A stretch of DNA of 64,000 nucleotides from 9FT-COMBO-48-23 sp963754385 (GCA_963754385.1 CAVWGE010000003.1:245249-309248); one strand, 5' to 3'. Positions 36,674 through 45,945 are shown, numbered from the stretch's first letter. Numbers and translations are program-made. Notes: generated by a model from the letters alone, not told the origin.

Positions 36674-37788
36674 TACTTTTTGCCACCTACATAGCCACTG
36701 ATCAAGATGTCGTCACCAAATTCGATTATCTTCACCCGACTCAGATGGAGAGCCTCAGCAACCGTGTTAACACCGTTGCCACCGACAACGCTCTTAGCTC
36801 CATCTCCACCGATTACGATGGGTGAAATGAAAGCCAAAACTTTATCCACCAAACCGCGGTCAAACAACGAGCCGAAGAGACCACTCCCACCTTCCACCAG
36901 AACACTGGTAACCTCTCGCTTCCCAAGCAGCTTCAATAGTTCTTCCAAATCTATTAAATCTTTCTCAGCCGGTAATTCCACAATCTCAGCCCCGGTCTTC
37001 CTGAAACCCTCCGCCGCTTTGGCATTAAGAGGTTTAGCTACAGCAACAAGAGTTTTTCCCGGTTCCTCAAAAACCCGAGCCGATAGCGGCGTCCGACCTT
37101 TACCATCGACAATCACTCTCAAAGGTTGCAGCTTAGTCTTACCGCCTTTACCACTACAACCCCTGGCTGAAAGCTGGGGGTCATCAGCGACTACGGTATT
37201 TGCTCCCACCATAATGGCATCAACTATATGACGCAGGTAATGCACAAACTTCCGGGATTCCTCTCCACTTATCCACTTAGAATCGCCATTTTGAGTAGCA
37301 ATTTTGCCGTCAAGGCTCATAGCAAATTTAGCAATCACAAATGGCATACCGGTAGTGATGAACTTAATGTAACCCTCATTTATTTCCTGAGCTTCCTCCT
37401 CACACTGACCGACAAACGTCTTTATTCCGGCTTTTTCCAGCATTTTTAATCCCTTGCCCGAAACCAAGGGATTAGGGTCAATCAATGCCATATGAACTTC
37501 AGCAATGCCGGCATCGATTATGGCCTGGGTACATGGTGGTGTACGCCCCTGATGGCAACAAGGTTCTAGTGTAACGTACATCGTCGCACCTTTAGCCCTC
37601 GGTCCAGCCTGCCGAAGCGCCATTATCTCCCCATGAACAGAACCCGGCGGCTGTGTATGCCCCAACCCCACAACAACCCCATCTCTAATTACCACCGCAC
37701 CTACCGCCGGATTAGGACTGGTATAACCTAAGGCTAAACCAGCCAACGATAAAGCGCATTCCATAAAATCTTTAGGGCGAGCTAACAC
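36673..37788 (-). CDS. ribD: RibD: bifunctional deaminase / reductase of riboflavin synthesis
   Basis: 371 residues. Deaminase domain with zinc motif HGEIMALRQ near 52 and TLEPCCHQGRTPPC near 75-88; reductase domain from ~150 (KFAMSLDGKIATQNGDSKWI; LVEGGSGLFGSLF near 295). GTG 37788 directly abuts the dcd stop and has GAGGGGG upstream, indicating coupling. An ATG eight codons in is an alternative. Confidence 0.93.
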   Translation of the reverse strand: MLARPKDFMECALSLAGLALGYTSPNPAVGAVVIRDGVVVGLGHTQPPGSVHGEIMALRQAGPRAKGATMYVTLEPCCHQGRTPPCTQAIIDAGIAEVHMALIDPNPLVSGKGLKMLEKAGIKTFVGQCEEEAQEINEGYIKFITTGMPFVIAKFAMSLDGKIATQNGDSKWISGEESRKFVHYLRHIVDAIMVGANTVVADDPQLSARGCSGKGGKTKLQPLRVIVDGKGRTPLSARVFEEPGKTLVAVAKPLNAKAAEGFRKTGAEIVELPAEKDLIDLEELLKLLGKREVTSVLVEGGSGLFGSLFDRGLVDKVLAFISPIVIGGDGAKSVVGGNGVNTVAEALHLSRVKIIEFGDDILISGYVGGKK

Positions 37789-38364
37789 TTATGACCCCCT
37801 CACAATGTCCTCATAATACTTACTGGCGGTCGGCTCAGTCTGACCCTGATATTTGCTTCCCAACTCGGCTGCTCCGTACAGCCTGTCCGCAGGAGTGGTC
37901 AGCCTGAGAAAAGATATTTGCCCGATCTTCATCTTATAATAAAGAGTAATCGGCAATTTGGCAACATTGGACAGCTCGATGGTAAGATGTCCCTGCCAAC
38001 CCGGGTCGACATAACCAGCAGTTGAGTGGATTAGAAGCCCAATCCTCCCCAGAGAGCTTTTCCCCTCAAGCCTTCCAACTATGTCATCGGGCAGGGTAAT
38101 CGACTCTAAAGTGCTGACCAGCACAAACTCACCGGGATTAAGGAAGAAAGCTTTATCCTCATCGAGCTCCACAAGCTCATTCAAGTGGTCCAGATTGCGC
38201 CTGACGTCTATGTAGGTAGGAAGCCGTTGTGGTTTAAAGGCAAGGAGCTTTTTGTCTAAATGAAGGTCAATACTAGCCGGCTGGATGCAATCTGGGTTCA
38301 GAGGCTCAATAATAATCCTGCCTCTAGCAATCTCGTCTTTAATTGTCCTATCACTAAGCACCAT
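37789..38364 (-). CDS. dcd: dCTP deaminase
   Basis: 191 residues from ATG 38364 (MVLSDRTIKDEIARGRI, the usual Dcd start; an upstream in-frame GTG at 38376 overlaps the probable -10 box). Motifs: EGKSSLGRIGL near 110, HSTAGYVDPGWQGHLTIEL near 124-142 with catalytic Glu, and final TEPTASKYYEDI. It deaminates dCTP; some homologues also release dUMP. Its place at the head of the riboflavin operon is unusual functionally but both are nucleotide-deamination chemistry. Confidence 0.9.
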   Translation of the reverse strand: MVLSDRTIKDEIARGRIIIEPLNPDCIQPASIDLHLDKKLLAFKPQRLPTYIDVRRNLDHLNELVELDEDKAFFLNPGEFVLVSTLESITLPDDIVGRLEGKSSLGRIGLLIHSTAGYVDPGWQGHLTIELSNVAKLPITLYYKMKIGQISFLRLTTPADRLYGAAELGSKYQGQTEPTASKYYEDIVRGS

Positions 38365-38376
38365 AGCTTCGAACAC

Positions 38377-38406
38377 ATTGTAGCATCAAGCTTCTTCAAA
38401 TCGCAA
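38377..38406 (-). promoter_or_regulatory. Candidate promoter of the dcd-rib operon, near-leaderless
   Basis: Minus strand: TTGCGA (38406-38401), 18-base spacer, TGC-TACAAT (-10 at 38382-38377). The ATG at 38364 lies only a few bases past the expected transcription start. No FMN riboswitch is visible. Confidence 0.4.
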
Positions 38407-38431
38407 ACAAGGACAGATCCCGTGTTAGCTT

Positions 38432-38460
38432 TTCACGAAACTTAAACCATGTGATATAAT
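38432..38460 (+). promoter_or_regulatory. Promoter of the HMG-CoA-synthase-like/thiolase operon
   Basis: TTCACG at 38432-38437, 17-base spacer, perfect TATAAT at 38455-38460. Confidence 0.55.
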
Positions 38461-38470
38461 ATGCGAAGCT

Positions 38471-38552
38471 TCCGGCTAGGCCGGATTTACAAAATTAAAA
38501 AGATCGCCTTTCATCATAAATCGGCTTGCACAGCCTGTCACAAAAGACAGGC
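38471..38552 (+). promoter_or_regulatory. Structured 5' leader with two hairpins
   Basis: TCCGGC-TAG-GCCGGA at 38471-38485 and GCCTGTC-ACAAAA-GACAGGC at 38533-38552, both perfect, lie in the ~130-base leader before the ATG at 38596. No known riboswitch is recognised. Confidence 0.4.
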
Positions 38553-38595
38553 ACGAGTCAGATTCAACTAAGACAGGATATAAGGAGGCTTTTTG

Positions 38596-40023
38596 ATGTC
38601 AGGAATCATCTCTTACGGGGCTTATGTGCCACTGTGGCGGCTGAGTCGGGATGCCATAGGCGCTGCCTGGGGTAGGGCGTCTCTGGGCGGCGAGCGGAGC
38701 GTAGCCAACAATGATGAGGACACAGTCACCATGGCAGTGGAAGCAGTGCTCGACTGCCTTGCTGGGACCGACCGCGATAGCATCGATGGCTTATACTTCG
38801 CTTCAACTACAGCACCTTTCCGGGAAAAGCAGTGTGCCGCCCTGGTGGCAGCTGCCGCCGACTTAAAACCGGATATAATCACTGCCGACTTCGGTAATAG
38901 CCTACGAGCCGGAACTGCCGCCCTCAGAGCAGCATTAGATGCGGTCAACAGCGGTTCGGCACAGAACATAATCGTTGTTGCCGCTGACTGTCGCCTGGGG
39001 TACCCTCGTTCTGATTATGAGCAAAACTTCGGCGATGCCGCAGTGGCTCTGCTGGTAAGCAAAAACGGAAAGCCAATCGCCAATGTCAAAGCCAGTTACT
39101 CAATATCCAACGAGATGTACGATGTCTGGAGGTTGGATAAGGACACTTTCGTACAATCCTGGGAAGAACGCTTTGTAATCGAGCACGGCTATATCGAAAA
39201 CATGTCTAAAGCAATCACCGGCTTAATGAAAAAACAGAATCTCTCAGCCGGAGATATAACTAAAGCCGTGTTTTATGCACCTACTGCCCGAACACAGCAA
39301 CAGCTTGCCCGACAGCTAGGTTTCGACCCGAAGACACAACTTCAGGACTTGCTGAATAACAACATAGGAGTATGCGGCTGCGCCCATGCATTGCTACTGC
39401 TGGCGGCAGCTCTGGAGGCAGCCAAGGAAGGTGACAAATTCATCATTGCCAGTTACGGAGACGGCAGCGACGCCTTTTTCATCGAGGTCACATCTCAGGT
39501 GGACAAAGTCAAAACCGGCAGGCGCGGGGTAAAAGGCTTTTTAGCTTCGAAACAAGCGCTGCCCACCTATGAGCGATACCTCAGTTATCGTGGTGTATTA
39601 GAACTGCAGCCCGGAGAACCTTTCCGTCTCTTTCCGGCAGCCTCTGTTAGCTGGCGAGAACGCAACTGGGCTACCCGCCTTCACGGCAGCAAATGCAAGA
39701 ATTGCGGCCTGATTACATTCCCAGTACAGAGAGTATGTTACAACTGCCAGGCTAAAGATAACTATGAGGAGGTAAGGCTGTCAGATAAAAGGGGAAAGGT
39801 GTTCACCTTCTCTCTGGACAATCTGGCTGGCAGAAGCGACGACCCCCTGATACCTCAAACAGTTATCGAATCGGATTTAGAGAATACGAGAATTTACTGC
39901 GTAATGACAGACTGTGACCCTAAGGAGATTAAAGTCGGCATGCCCGTCGAAATGACTTTTAGAAGGCTTTATGAGGGCGCCGGCATGTATATCTACTTCT
40001 GGAAATGTCGACCCATAAGATAA
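38596..40023 (+). CDS. HMG-CoA-synthase-like protein fused to a zinc-ribbon/OB (DUF35) domain
   Basis: 475 residues from ATG 38596, seven bases after AAGGAGG. Residues ~1-310 are thiolase-fold, HMG-CoA-synthase-like (NNDEDTVTMAVEA; FGDAAVALLVS; YGDGSDAFF). Residues ~355-470 are DUF35: zinc ribbon CKNCGLITFPVQRVCYNC then an OB fold. The catalytic Cys of the family (pattern C[KR]AGT) is replaced: here NSLRAGT, and the FHxP histidine region reads VFYAPTAR. It is probably a non-catalytic or altered partner holding acyl-CoA for the thiolase 12 bases downstream, as in archaeal thiolase/HMGS/DUF35 complexes. Confidence 0.82.
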   Translation: MSGIISYGAYVPLWRLSRDAIGAAWGRASLGGERSVANNDEDTVTMAVEAVLDCLAGTDRDSIDGLYFASTTAPFREKQCAALVAAAADLKPDIITADFGNSLRAGTAALRAALDAVNSGSAQNIIVVAADCRLGYPRSDYEQNFGDAAVALLVSKNGKPIANVKASYSISNEMYDVWRLDKDTFVQSWEERFVIEHGYIENMSKAITGLMKKQNLSAGDITKAVFYAPTARTQQQLARQLGFDPKTQLQDLLNNNIGVCGCAHALLLLAAALEAAKEGDKFIIASYGDGSDAFFIEVTSQVDKVKTGRRGVKGFLASKQALPTYERYLSYRGVLELQPGEPFRLFPAASVSWRERNWATRLHGSKCKNCGLITFPVQRVCYNCQAKDNYEEVRLSDKRGKVFTFSLDNLAGRSDDPLIPQTVIESDLENTRIYCVMTDCDPKEIKVGMPVEMTFRRLYEGAGMYIYFWKCRPIR

Positions 40024-40035
40024 GGAGATAAACAG

Positions 40036-41241
40036 ATGGAGAGTATAAAAGATAAAGTCGCCATAATAGGTATGGGATGCGCCAAGTTCGGGGAGCGCTG
40101 GGAATCAGGCCTTGATGATTTAGCTATAGAGGCTGCCTACGAAGCCTATGAAGATGCCGGCATTGAGCCCAAGGATATACAGGCTTGCTGGTTTGGAACG
40201 GTGACTGCCCCGATAACCGGCCTTGGAGCTACACATGCCGCCAACGCATTGAAACTGCGCATCCCCATGACCCGCGTGGAAAACTGGTGCATCACCGGGC
40301 ATGAAGCCTTAAGGAACGCCTGCTTCGGTGTGGCTTCCGGAATGTACGATGTCGTACTGGCCCTCGGCGTGGAAAAACTCAAGGATACCGGCTTTCCCGG
40401 GCTTGGCACTGGCCGAGGTATGAGCCCGGTATTGGAAGCCCGCCGTACTTCACCAGGCAGCTTTTCACTCATCGCTACCAGATATTTCTACACTTATGGA
40501 CTAAGTCCGGAGGAAGGCAAGGCAACCATTGGTAAAATTGCAGTTAAAAACCACAACAACGGCAGCATGTGTCCCAAAGCCCATTTTCGCAACAAGATAA
40601 CCTTAGAGCAGGTAATGAATGCGCCAATCATCGCCTGGCCCTTGGGGCTTTTCGACTGCTGTGGCAACAGTGACGGCTCTGCTGCTGCCATTCTGGTTCC
40701 GGCCAGCCAGGCAAAGAAATTCAGGGCTGACCCAGTCTACGTAAAGGGCTTAGGGCAATCATTCGACCCTCTGCTGCCGCATGTCCGTCCCCAGTTTGAC
40801 TGGCTAACCTGGGATGCTTTACGCAACTCTTCCCATCAAGCCTATGAGCAAGCCGGAATACGCAATCCCCGTGAAGAGATTGATATCGCTGAGGTCCACG
40901 ACTGCTTCACCATCACAGAGCTTGCTATTTATGAAAACTTTGGCTTCAGTGCTAAAGGCAAAGCTAAAGAGGACATAGACTCGGGCTTTTTTGAGCTTTC
41001 CGGTGGATTGCCGGTAAACTCAGACGGCGGTTTGAAATGCTTCGGGCATCCGGTAGGCGCCAGCGGTCTGAGAATGACCTACGAAGTCTATAAACAAATA
41101 CAGGGCAAGGCTCAAACGCCCGAGCGCCAGCTAAAAGACGTCAAACTGGGTTTATCTCATACCTTCGGTGGTCCACCTCAGGTAAGCGCTGTCGCCATTT
41201 TGGGCAGGGACCTGGACAAAAGCAAGGCGAAATCTCAATAA
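40036..41241 (+). CDS. Thiolase-family protein (SCP2/acetyl-CoA acetyltransferase type)
   Basis: 401 residues. The nucleophile Cys is kept in ENWCITGHEALRNA near residue 85, with the C-terminal HDCFTITE near 288 and GGLKCFGHPVGASG near 330-343. It lacks its own DUF35, which is fused to the upstream protein, so the two probably work as one complex forming or cleaving a beta-ketoacyl-CoA. ATAAGGAGAT ribosome site. Confidence 0.88.
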   Translation: MESIKDKVAIIGMGCAKFGERWESGLDDLAIEAAYEAYEDAGIEPKDIQACWFGTVTAPITGLGATHAANALKLRIPMTRVENWCITGHEALRNACFGVASGMYDVVLALGVEKLKDTGFPGLGTGRGMSPVLEARRTSPGSFSLIATRYFYTYGLSPEEGKATIGKIAVKNHNNGSMCPKAHFRNKITLEQVMNAPIIAWPLGLFDCCGNSDGSAAAILVPASQAKKFRADPVYVKGLGQSFDPLLPHVRPQFDWLTWDALRNSSHQAYEQAGIRNPREEIDIAEVHDCFTITELAIYENFGFSAKGKAKEDIDSGFFELSGGLPVNSDGGLKCFGHPVGASGLRMTYEVYKQIQGKAQTPERQLKDVKLGLSHTFGGPPQVSAVAILGRDLDKSKAKSQ

Positions 41242-41321
41242 ATCCGATTTCATAAGCTGTTTGATGCCGTCAGATTCGGAACTCAGCATTACTTAAGCTG
41301 CTGCAATGGCAATATTGCATC

Positions 41322-41993
41322 TCATGGACGTGCCTTGGTCCCGAATTTCTTTCGATATCGCTGATTAAACCACGATATCCAATCTGGAATACCCTCGCCG
41401 GTGGTGCAGGAGATATCTATGATGTCCAAATTCGGATTGACACGCCGTGCGTTTGCCTTCGCCTCTTTCAAGTTGAAATTAGTATATTTCAGCAGGTCAA
41501 TCTTGTTGATTAATAGCAATGCTGATTCGCGAAATATCAGCGGGTACTTCAAAGGCTTTTCGTCCCCCTCGGTCACGCTGAGCATCACCACCTTGTAATC
41601 CTCCCCCACCTTGAATTCAGCGGGACAAACAAGGTTCCCCACATTTTCAACCACCAGAATATCTATCTTGCTGAGGTCGAGATGCGGCAGTGCATAGGCG
41701 ACCATATTAGCATCGAGATGGCAGGCACTGCCCGTAGTTAATTGAACCACCGGAAGCTTATACTTCTTCAGCCGATCCGAATCGCGGGTGGTCTCAATAT
41801 CGCCGGCAACTACCCCAAGACGCAGCTTACCCTTAAGTGCCTCAGCGGTTTTCTCCAGCATGGTCGTCTTCCCCGATCCAGGCGAGCTTATCAGGTTAAG
41901 CACCAGGTTCCGGTGCTTCTTAAAGAGCTCTCCATTAGCAGTGGCAATACGATCATTCGCTTCAAGTACATCAGTCATTACGTTAATTTTCAT
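41322..41993 (-). CDS. hypB: Hydrogenase nickel-incorporation GTPase HypB
   Basis: 223 residues. P-loop NLISSPGSGKTTMLEK near 33-48; GDIETTRDSDRLKK near 65; conserved metal-site TGSACHLDANMV near 87-98; ENVGNLVCPAEF near 117-128; NKIDLL near 160. The N-terminal CxxCGC nickel motif and His-rich stretch of some HypBs are absent. It delivers nickel to the two hydrogenases; no hypA, C, D, E or F is in the window. Confidence 0.94.
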   Translation of the reverse strand: MKINVMTDVLEANDRIATANGELFKKHRNLVLNLISSPGSGKTTMLEKTAEALKGKLRLGVVAGDIETTRDSDRLKKYKLPVVQLTTGSACHLDANMVAYALPHLDLSKIDILVVENVGNLVCPAEFKVGEDYKVVMLSVTEGDEKPLKYPLIFRESALLLINKIDLLKYTNFNLKEAKANARRVNPNLDIIDISCTTGEGIPDWISWFNQRYRKKFGTKARP

Positions 41994-42112
41994 TTCTCAC
42001 TCCTCATATTATCTGCTTAAGTTTAGCATCCTGCGTAAACCCGTGCAAAAGCGGTGTAGGGCTGTCACTACTCTGGGCTTTCTGATAAAATTAAGCATTT
42101 GACACAGGTAGG

Positions 42113-42331
42113 ATGGCTAAGACACGACAGCAGCTGGAAGCCGAAGGATGGAAGGTGGCTTCGGTCACCGGAGGCGACCATCTCAAGAGGACTCTGGAGA
42201 TGTACCAGGAACTGGGAATCGAAGTATATCTCGAGGAAGTCAAACCTGAAGAACGCGAAGGCTGCACCGAGTGCTTTACAGCAGGCAACGAGACCATTTA
42301 TAGAATCTACACCAAACCATATTCTTCCTAA
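42113..42331 (+). CDS. Small CxxC protein of unknown function next to hypB
   Basis: 72 residues beginning MAKTRQQLEAEGWKVASVTG, with GGDHLKRTLEMYQELGIEVY and a CTEC motif near residues 50-53, then ETIYRIYTK. AGGTAGG precedes the ATG. The frame is preferred over an overlapping alternative because of its ribosome site, coding-like composition and domain-like sequence. Divergent from hypB. The CxxC could bind a metal or be redox-active; function unknown. Confidence 0.65.
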   Translation: MAKTRQQLEAEGWKVASVTGGDHLKRTLEMYQELGIEVYLEEVKPEEREGCTECFTAGNETIYRIYTKPYSS

Positions 42332-42400
42332 TGTAAACAGATGAGGTTACATCAGGAAACTCCCGCTTTCTCTCACTATCCAGTAGCAGCAACCCTATTT

Positions 42401-42778
42401 TTAGGAACCAGCCTTTTTAAGAAACTCCTCAACCTTAGCCACCAAGTCCTTTGGCTTAATAGGCTTCATAATATATTCAGAAACATCGAACGCAAATGGC
42501 TGGCCGAGTGACTCAGAAAAACTAGTCAGCGCTAGAACAGGGACTTTGGCAAGCGACGGGTCCTTACGGAATTGGTCAGCAAAAGTGAAACCGTCTGCTA
42601 CCGGCATCAGTATATCCAAAACGACTAAATCCGGCTTCTCCTTTTTTGCCTTTTCCAAACCCTCTTTCCCATTGTAGGCTACAATCACCTCGTAAGCCTT
42701 ACTTTCCAAAGCCCCCCTCATCACTGTCACCAGGTCAACATCATCGTCAACAACTAGAATCTTCGGCCTCTGTTTCAT
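42401..42778 (-). CDS. Response regulator, receiver domain only
   Basis: 125 residues from ATG 42778, nine bases after AAGGAGG (an upstream TTG is too close to it). Acidic pocket DDD near 11-13, phosphoacceptor Asp55 in LVVLDILMP, then LTSF and the conserved Lys in YIMKPIKP. No output domain, so it acts by protein contact (CheY/Spo0F-like). Just downstream of the histidine kinase. Confidence 0.92.
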   Translation of the reverse strand: MKQRPKILVVDDDVDLVTVMRGALESKAYEVIVAYNGKEGLEKAKKEKPDLVVLDILMPVADGFTFADQFRKDPSLAKVPVLALTSFSESLGQPFAFDVSEYIMKPIKPKDLVAKVEEFLKKAGS

Positions 42779-42826
42779 ATTCAATCACCTCCTTAGTTAT
42801 TCTGCTTTCTGTAACTTTACTTATAG

Positions 42827-44272
42827 TTATTTAAGCTGGCCTTCCTGGGCAACCGTCTGTCCTTTCGGCAAAGTAAAAATAAATCTGCTTCCGTTGCCAG
42901 CTTCAGGGTTTGGACTTTCAGCCCAAATCTTGCCGCCGTGAGCTTCGACTATCCTCTTGGATATAGATAGCCCCAATCCGGTTCCCTTTACACCCACATT
43001 ACTCCCCCGGAAGAAGTCCTCAAAAAGTCGAGACAGGTCATCGGGTGGTATGCCAATCCCAGTATCTATTACTTCAAATCGTACGTCATCGTCACCATCT
43101 GTCACCCTTACGAGCGCCATACCATCACGCGTGTAATTGATGGCATTACTTGTCAGATTGGTCACCACTTGTTGAAGCCTGCGGTTTGACGCATAGACCT
43201 TAGGCGAAGTTTCAGGCAATTCAACCTTCAGTGCTATCCCCTTCTGCCTTGCCAGCTTATCGAGCCCATCCGTCGCCTGTTTAACCATCTCATTTACAGA
43301 GACTTCTCTCATCTCACGCTTAAGCTGGCCGGCTTCAATACGAGGTATATCCAACAGGTCGGTAATCAGCATCATAAGCCCATCGATTCTCCTTATGCCC
43401 CTCTGCATCAGGTCTTTCTGCCCGTCAGTTATCTCGCCGGTATATCCATCCACTATATATGATAGTAAACTCTGAGTAGCGACAAGAGGGGACTGGAGGT
43501 CATGAGCAACAACGCTGAGAAATTGGACAAAGCGACGCCTTTCCTCTCCCAGTTTGACTACTTCACCAGAACTCTGCTCCAACTCCATCGTTCTTTGCTC
43601 AAGAAGCTGGTCTTTCAATTTCACCACTTCACGTTGCCGCCTTCTCAGCTCGCCCACAATAGCGGTGACCACATAGTCAAAGGCATAAGACAAGGTTATC
43701 AAGGCAACCAGAACAGCTACAAGACGGCTTAATTCCTGGTATCTGTACGGAAGTACAAATCCCTCGAGATTTACATGTGGTATTAATCCAAAATATTCTA
43801 AAAAAACCAGAAGCGTAATCATCGCCATGGCTAAAGTAGTCAGTCCATATGCCCACCTCTTGGAGAGGAATATAGCTGCTGCACTAGTATGGATTATGTA
43901 CATGAATATAAACGGGTTTTCTATCCCCCCGGTAAAGTGCAGAAGTACAGTGAGCATTACCAGGTCAAAAATGACCTGGGCATTGCCGTAGATCTCGGCC
44001 CTCTTGATCACTAATTCAGATTTTTGTTTCTTAAGACCTTGCGTCAAGCGAAACAGAAAAAAGTTGTAGCAGGCTATAATAACGCAGATAATGTAGACCG
44101 GCAGAGTGGGAAAACCAATATGAAATACCATTGATGCTACTATGGTAGCGATGGCGATCGCCGGAATGGCAAGCCATCTCATATTGACGTACACACTGAG
44201 CCTCAAAATCAGTGCTCTCTCTTCAGGAGAGTAGTCCGTCATTGTTTCTTGCTCAGATAACGTATTGGTCAT
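42827..44272 (-). CDS. Membrane histidine kinase
   Basis: 481 residues. About six membrane helices in residues 25-205, no sizeable external sensor domain, a short coiled-coil linker (~210-245), HisKA with phosphoacceptor His near 257 (VVAHDLQSPLVATQS), then HATPase_c: NAINYTR, DTGIGIPPDDL, GTGLGLSISKRIVEAHGG. It should phosphorylate the adjacent receiver protein. Signal unknown; the hydrogenase operon lies about 210 bases upstream on the same strand. Confidence 0.92.
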   Translation of the reverse strand: MTNTLSEQETMTDYSPEERALILRLSVYVNMRWLAIPAIAIATIVASMVFHIGFPTLPVYIICVIIACYNFFLFRLTQGLKKQKSELVIKRAEIYGNAQVIFDLVMLTVLLHFTGGIENPFIFMYIIHTSAAAIFLSKRWAYGLTTLAMAMITLLVFLEYFGLIPHVNLEGFVLPYRYQELSRLVAVLVALITLSYAFDYVVTAIVGELRRRQREVVKLKDQLLEQRTMELEQSSGEVVKLGEERRRFVQFLSVVAHDLQSPLVATQSLLSYIVDGYTGEITDGQKDLMQRGIRRIDGLMMLITDLLDIPRIEAGQLKREMREVSVNEMVKQATDGLDKLARQKGIALKVELPETSPKVYASNRRLQQVVTNLTSNAINYTRDGMALVRVTDGDDDVRFEVIDTGIGIPPDDLSRLFEDFFRGSNVGVKGTGLGLSISKRIVEAHGGKIWAESPNPEAGNGSRFIFTLPKGQTVAQEGQLK

Positions 44273-44481
44273 CTTAAAAACCGCTTCGGTCTAAGTAATA
44301 TTTGATGGCTTCAGTATGACTAGCAAGGACACGTATAAAAACAAAAGACCTGGACAACAGTTATATGGCCAAATCGCATTCCGAGGAGTTCCAAACGTGT
44401 TAAAACACGCCCCACTGTAACCTTATGCCCCCAGGCCAAATAATAACTCTGAACCAGGCCTATTGCAACCCCATACCAGGG

Positions 44482-45945
44482 TTAAGGTCTCTGCACAGTT
44501 CGCATCAGGCTGCCGTTTTTATCTCTTATATTCACTATCAAGGGCATCCGGCCGGGCAAGGCGTGTGTAGCACAGCCCAGACATGGGTCATAGGCTCTAA
44601 AAGCCATCTCTACCATATTAAGCAAACCTTCCTTCACCTCTGGCCCCTTGATAAATCCCATTGCTGCCTTCTTGACAGACAGACATATCGGAGCTGCATT
44701 GTGCTGGGTGGCTACGATAAGGTTCACCTTTGTAGTTCTCCCATCAGCGTCAGCCTCATAATGATGGATTAATGTTCCGCGCGCTGCTTCGACACAACCA
44801 ATGCCAACCTTATTCAACCTGAGATTCATATTGCGTATATCTTTGCTGGTCAGCAAAGGGTCGTTAGCAATCCTCTGCAGATGTTCCGCCGCCTGTAAAG
44901 CTTCAATTAATCTCGCCCAGTGATAGGCGAGAGTATGATGACTCGGCTTACCACCCAGCGTGTCGAACATTGCCTCATATTCCTTCTGTGCCAGAGGCGT
45001 TAACATACTTTCAGCTGCATTCAGTCTTGCCAGCGGTCCCACACGGTACAACGAAGTCGCCCCACCATCGTTCAAGCCGTCCCACCCTATATTCCTCAGG
45101 TGAGTTAGTCTTATATATGTCCATGGTTCAACCCATTCACCTATGTGGTCAACATAATCGTGATAATCAAACAAGGCATATTCCTCACCCTTAGGATTGA
45201 CTACTCTACATTTACCTTCATAGAAATTTACCCGGTTATTCTCATCAACCAAACCCATATAATAGGTATTAAGCTTGTAAGCATCATTCAGGACAAGGTT
45301 CAGGTACTCCTTATTGTCCAGGACAATCTGCTTGAACAATTCGAGAGAAAATTGGCAAAATTCAACAGCAAAGTCGGCGGTCTCCTTTATCCATTTCCTG
45401 TCCTCCTCGGTGAGACCCCTGGATACTCCTCCGGGCAAGCCACCTTCGGGATGGGGAGGCTTGCTGGCAAGATACCGAATTATCTCACGGCATCTCTTCC
45501 TTACCTCTATAACCTTGCCGCCAATCTCCAACCCCACTTTCTTGACTACACCGAGAATATTTCGTTCCGCCGGGTCAGCACTTGGACCAAGCACAAAGTC
45601 CGGTCCGGCAAGTATAAAGAAGTGCAGCAAATGGTCTTCCACCATGAATGCATTGTAATGGAGCTGCCTTATCAGCTTGGCAGTAGGCGTTGGTTCCACT
45701 CCGTATAGGTCGTCAAGGGCTTTGACAGATGCCATATTATGCGGCGTTGGACAAACGCCACAGATGTTGGGCATAATCCGCGGCAACTCCTCCACAGGCC
45801 TACCAAGACAGAACCTTTCAAAACCCCTGAGTTCCATTACTTGCCAGTAGACATCATCTACATTCCCCTTATCGTCCAGGAAAATCTCAATTTTCCCATG
45901 TCCTTCAAGCCTGGTTATCGGATTTATGGTTATCTTTTCAGCCAC
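44482..45945 (-). CDS. mvhA: [NiFe]-hydrogenase large subunit, MvhA-like (group 3c type)
   Basis: 487 residues, GTG start. ITRLEGHGKIEIFL at the start; proximal motif ICGVCPTPHN near 61-70; distal DPCLGCATHALPGRMPL near 453, with about 27 residues after the cleavage His, so it is a precursor needing an endopeptidase. The conserved Arg of the proximal RxCGxC motif is Asn here (MPNICGVC). With MvhG and MvhD it splits H2 and passes electrons to a flavoprotein. Last gene of its operon. Confidence 0.9.
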   Translation of the reverse strand: MAEKITINPITRLEGHGKIEIFLDDKGNVDDVYWQVMELRGFERFCLGRPVEELPRIMPNICGVCPTPHNMASVKALDDLYGVEPTPTAKLIRQLHYNAFMVEDHLLHFFILAGPDFVLGPSADPAERNILGVVKKVGLEIGGKVIEVRKRCREIIRYLASKPPHPEGGLPGGVSRGLTEEDRKWIKETADFAVEFCQFSLELFKQIVLDNKEYLNLVLNDAYKLNTYYMGLVDENNRVNFYEGKCRVVNPKGEEYALFDYHDYVDHIGEWVEPWTYIRLTHLRNIGWDGLNDGGATSLYRVGPLARLNAAESMLTPLAQKEYEAMFDTLGGKPSHHTLAYHWARLIEALQAAEHLQRIANDPLLTSKDIRNMNLRLNKVGIGCVEAARGTLIHHYEADADGRTTKVNLIVATQHNAAPICLSVKKAAMGFIKGPEVKEGLLNMVEMAFRAYDPCLGCATHALPGRMPLIVNIRDKNGSLMRTVQRP

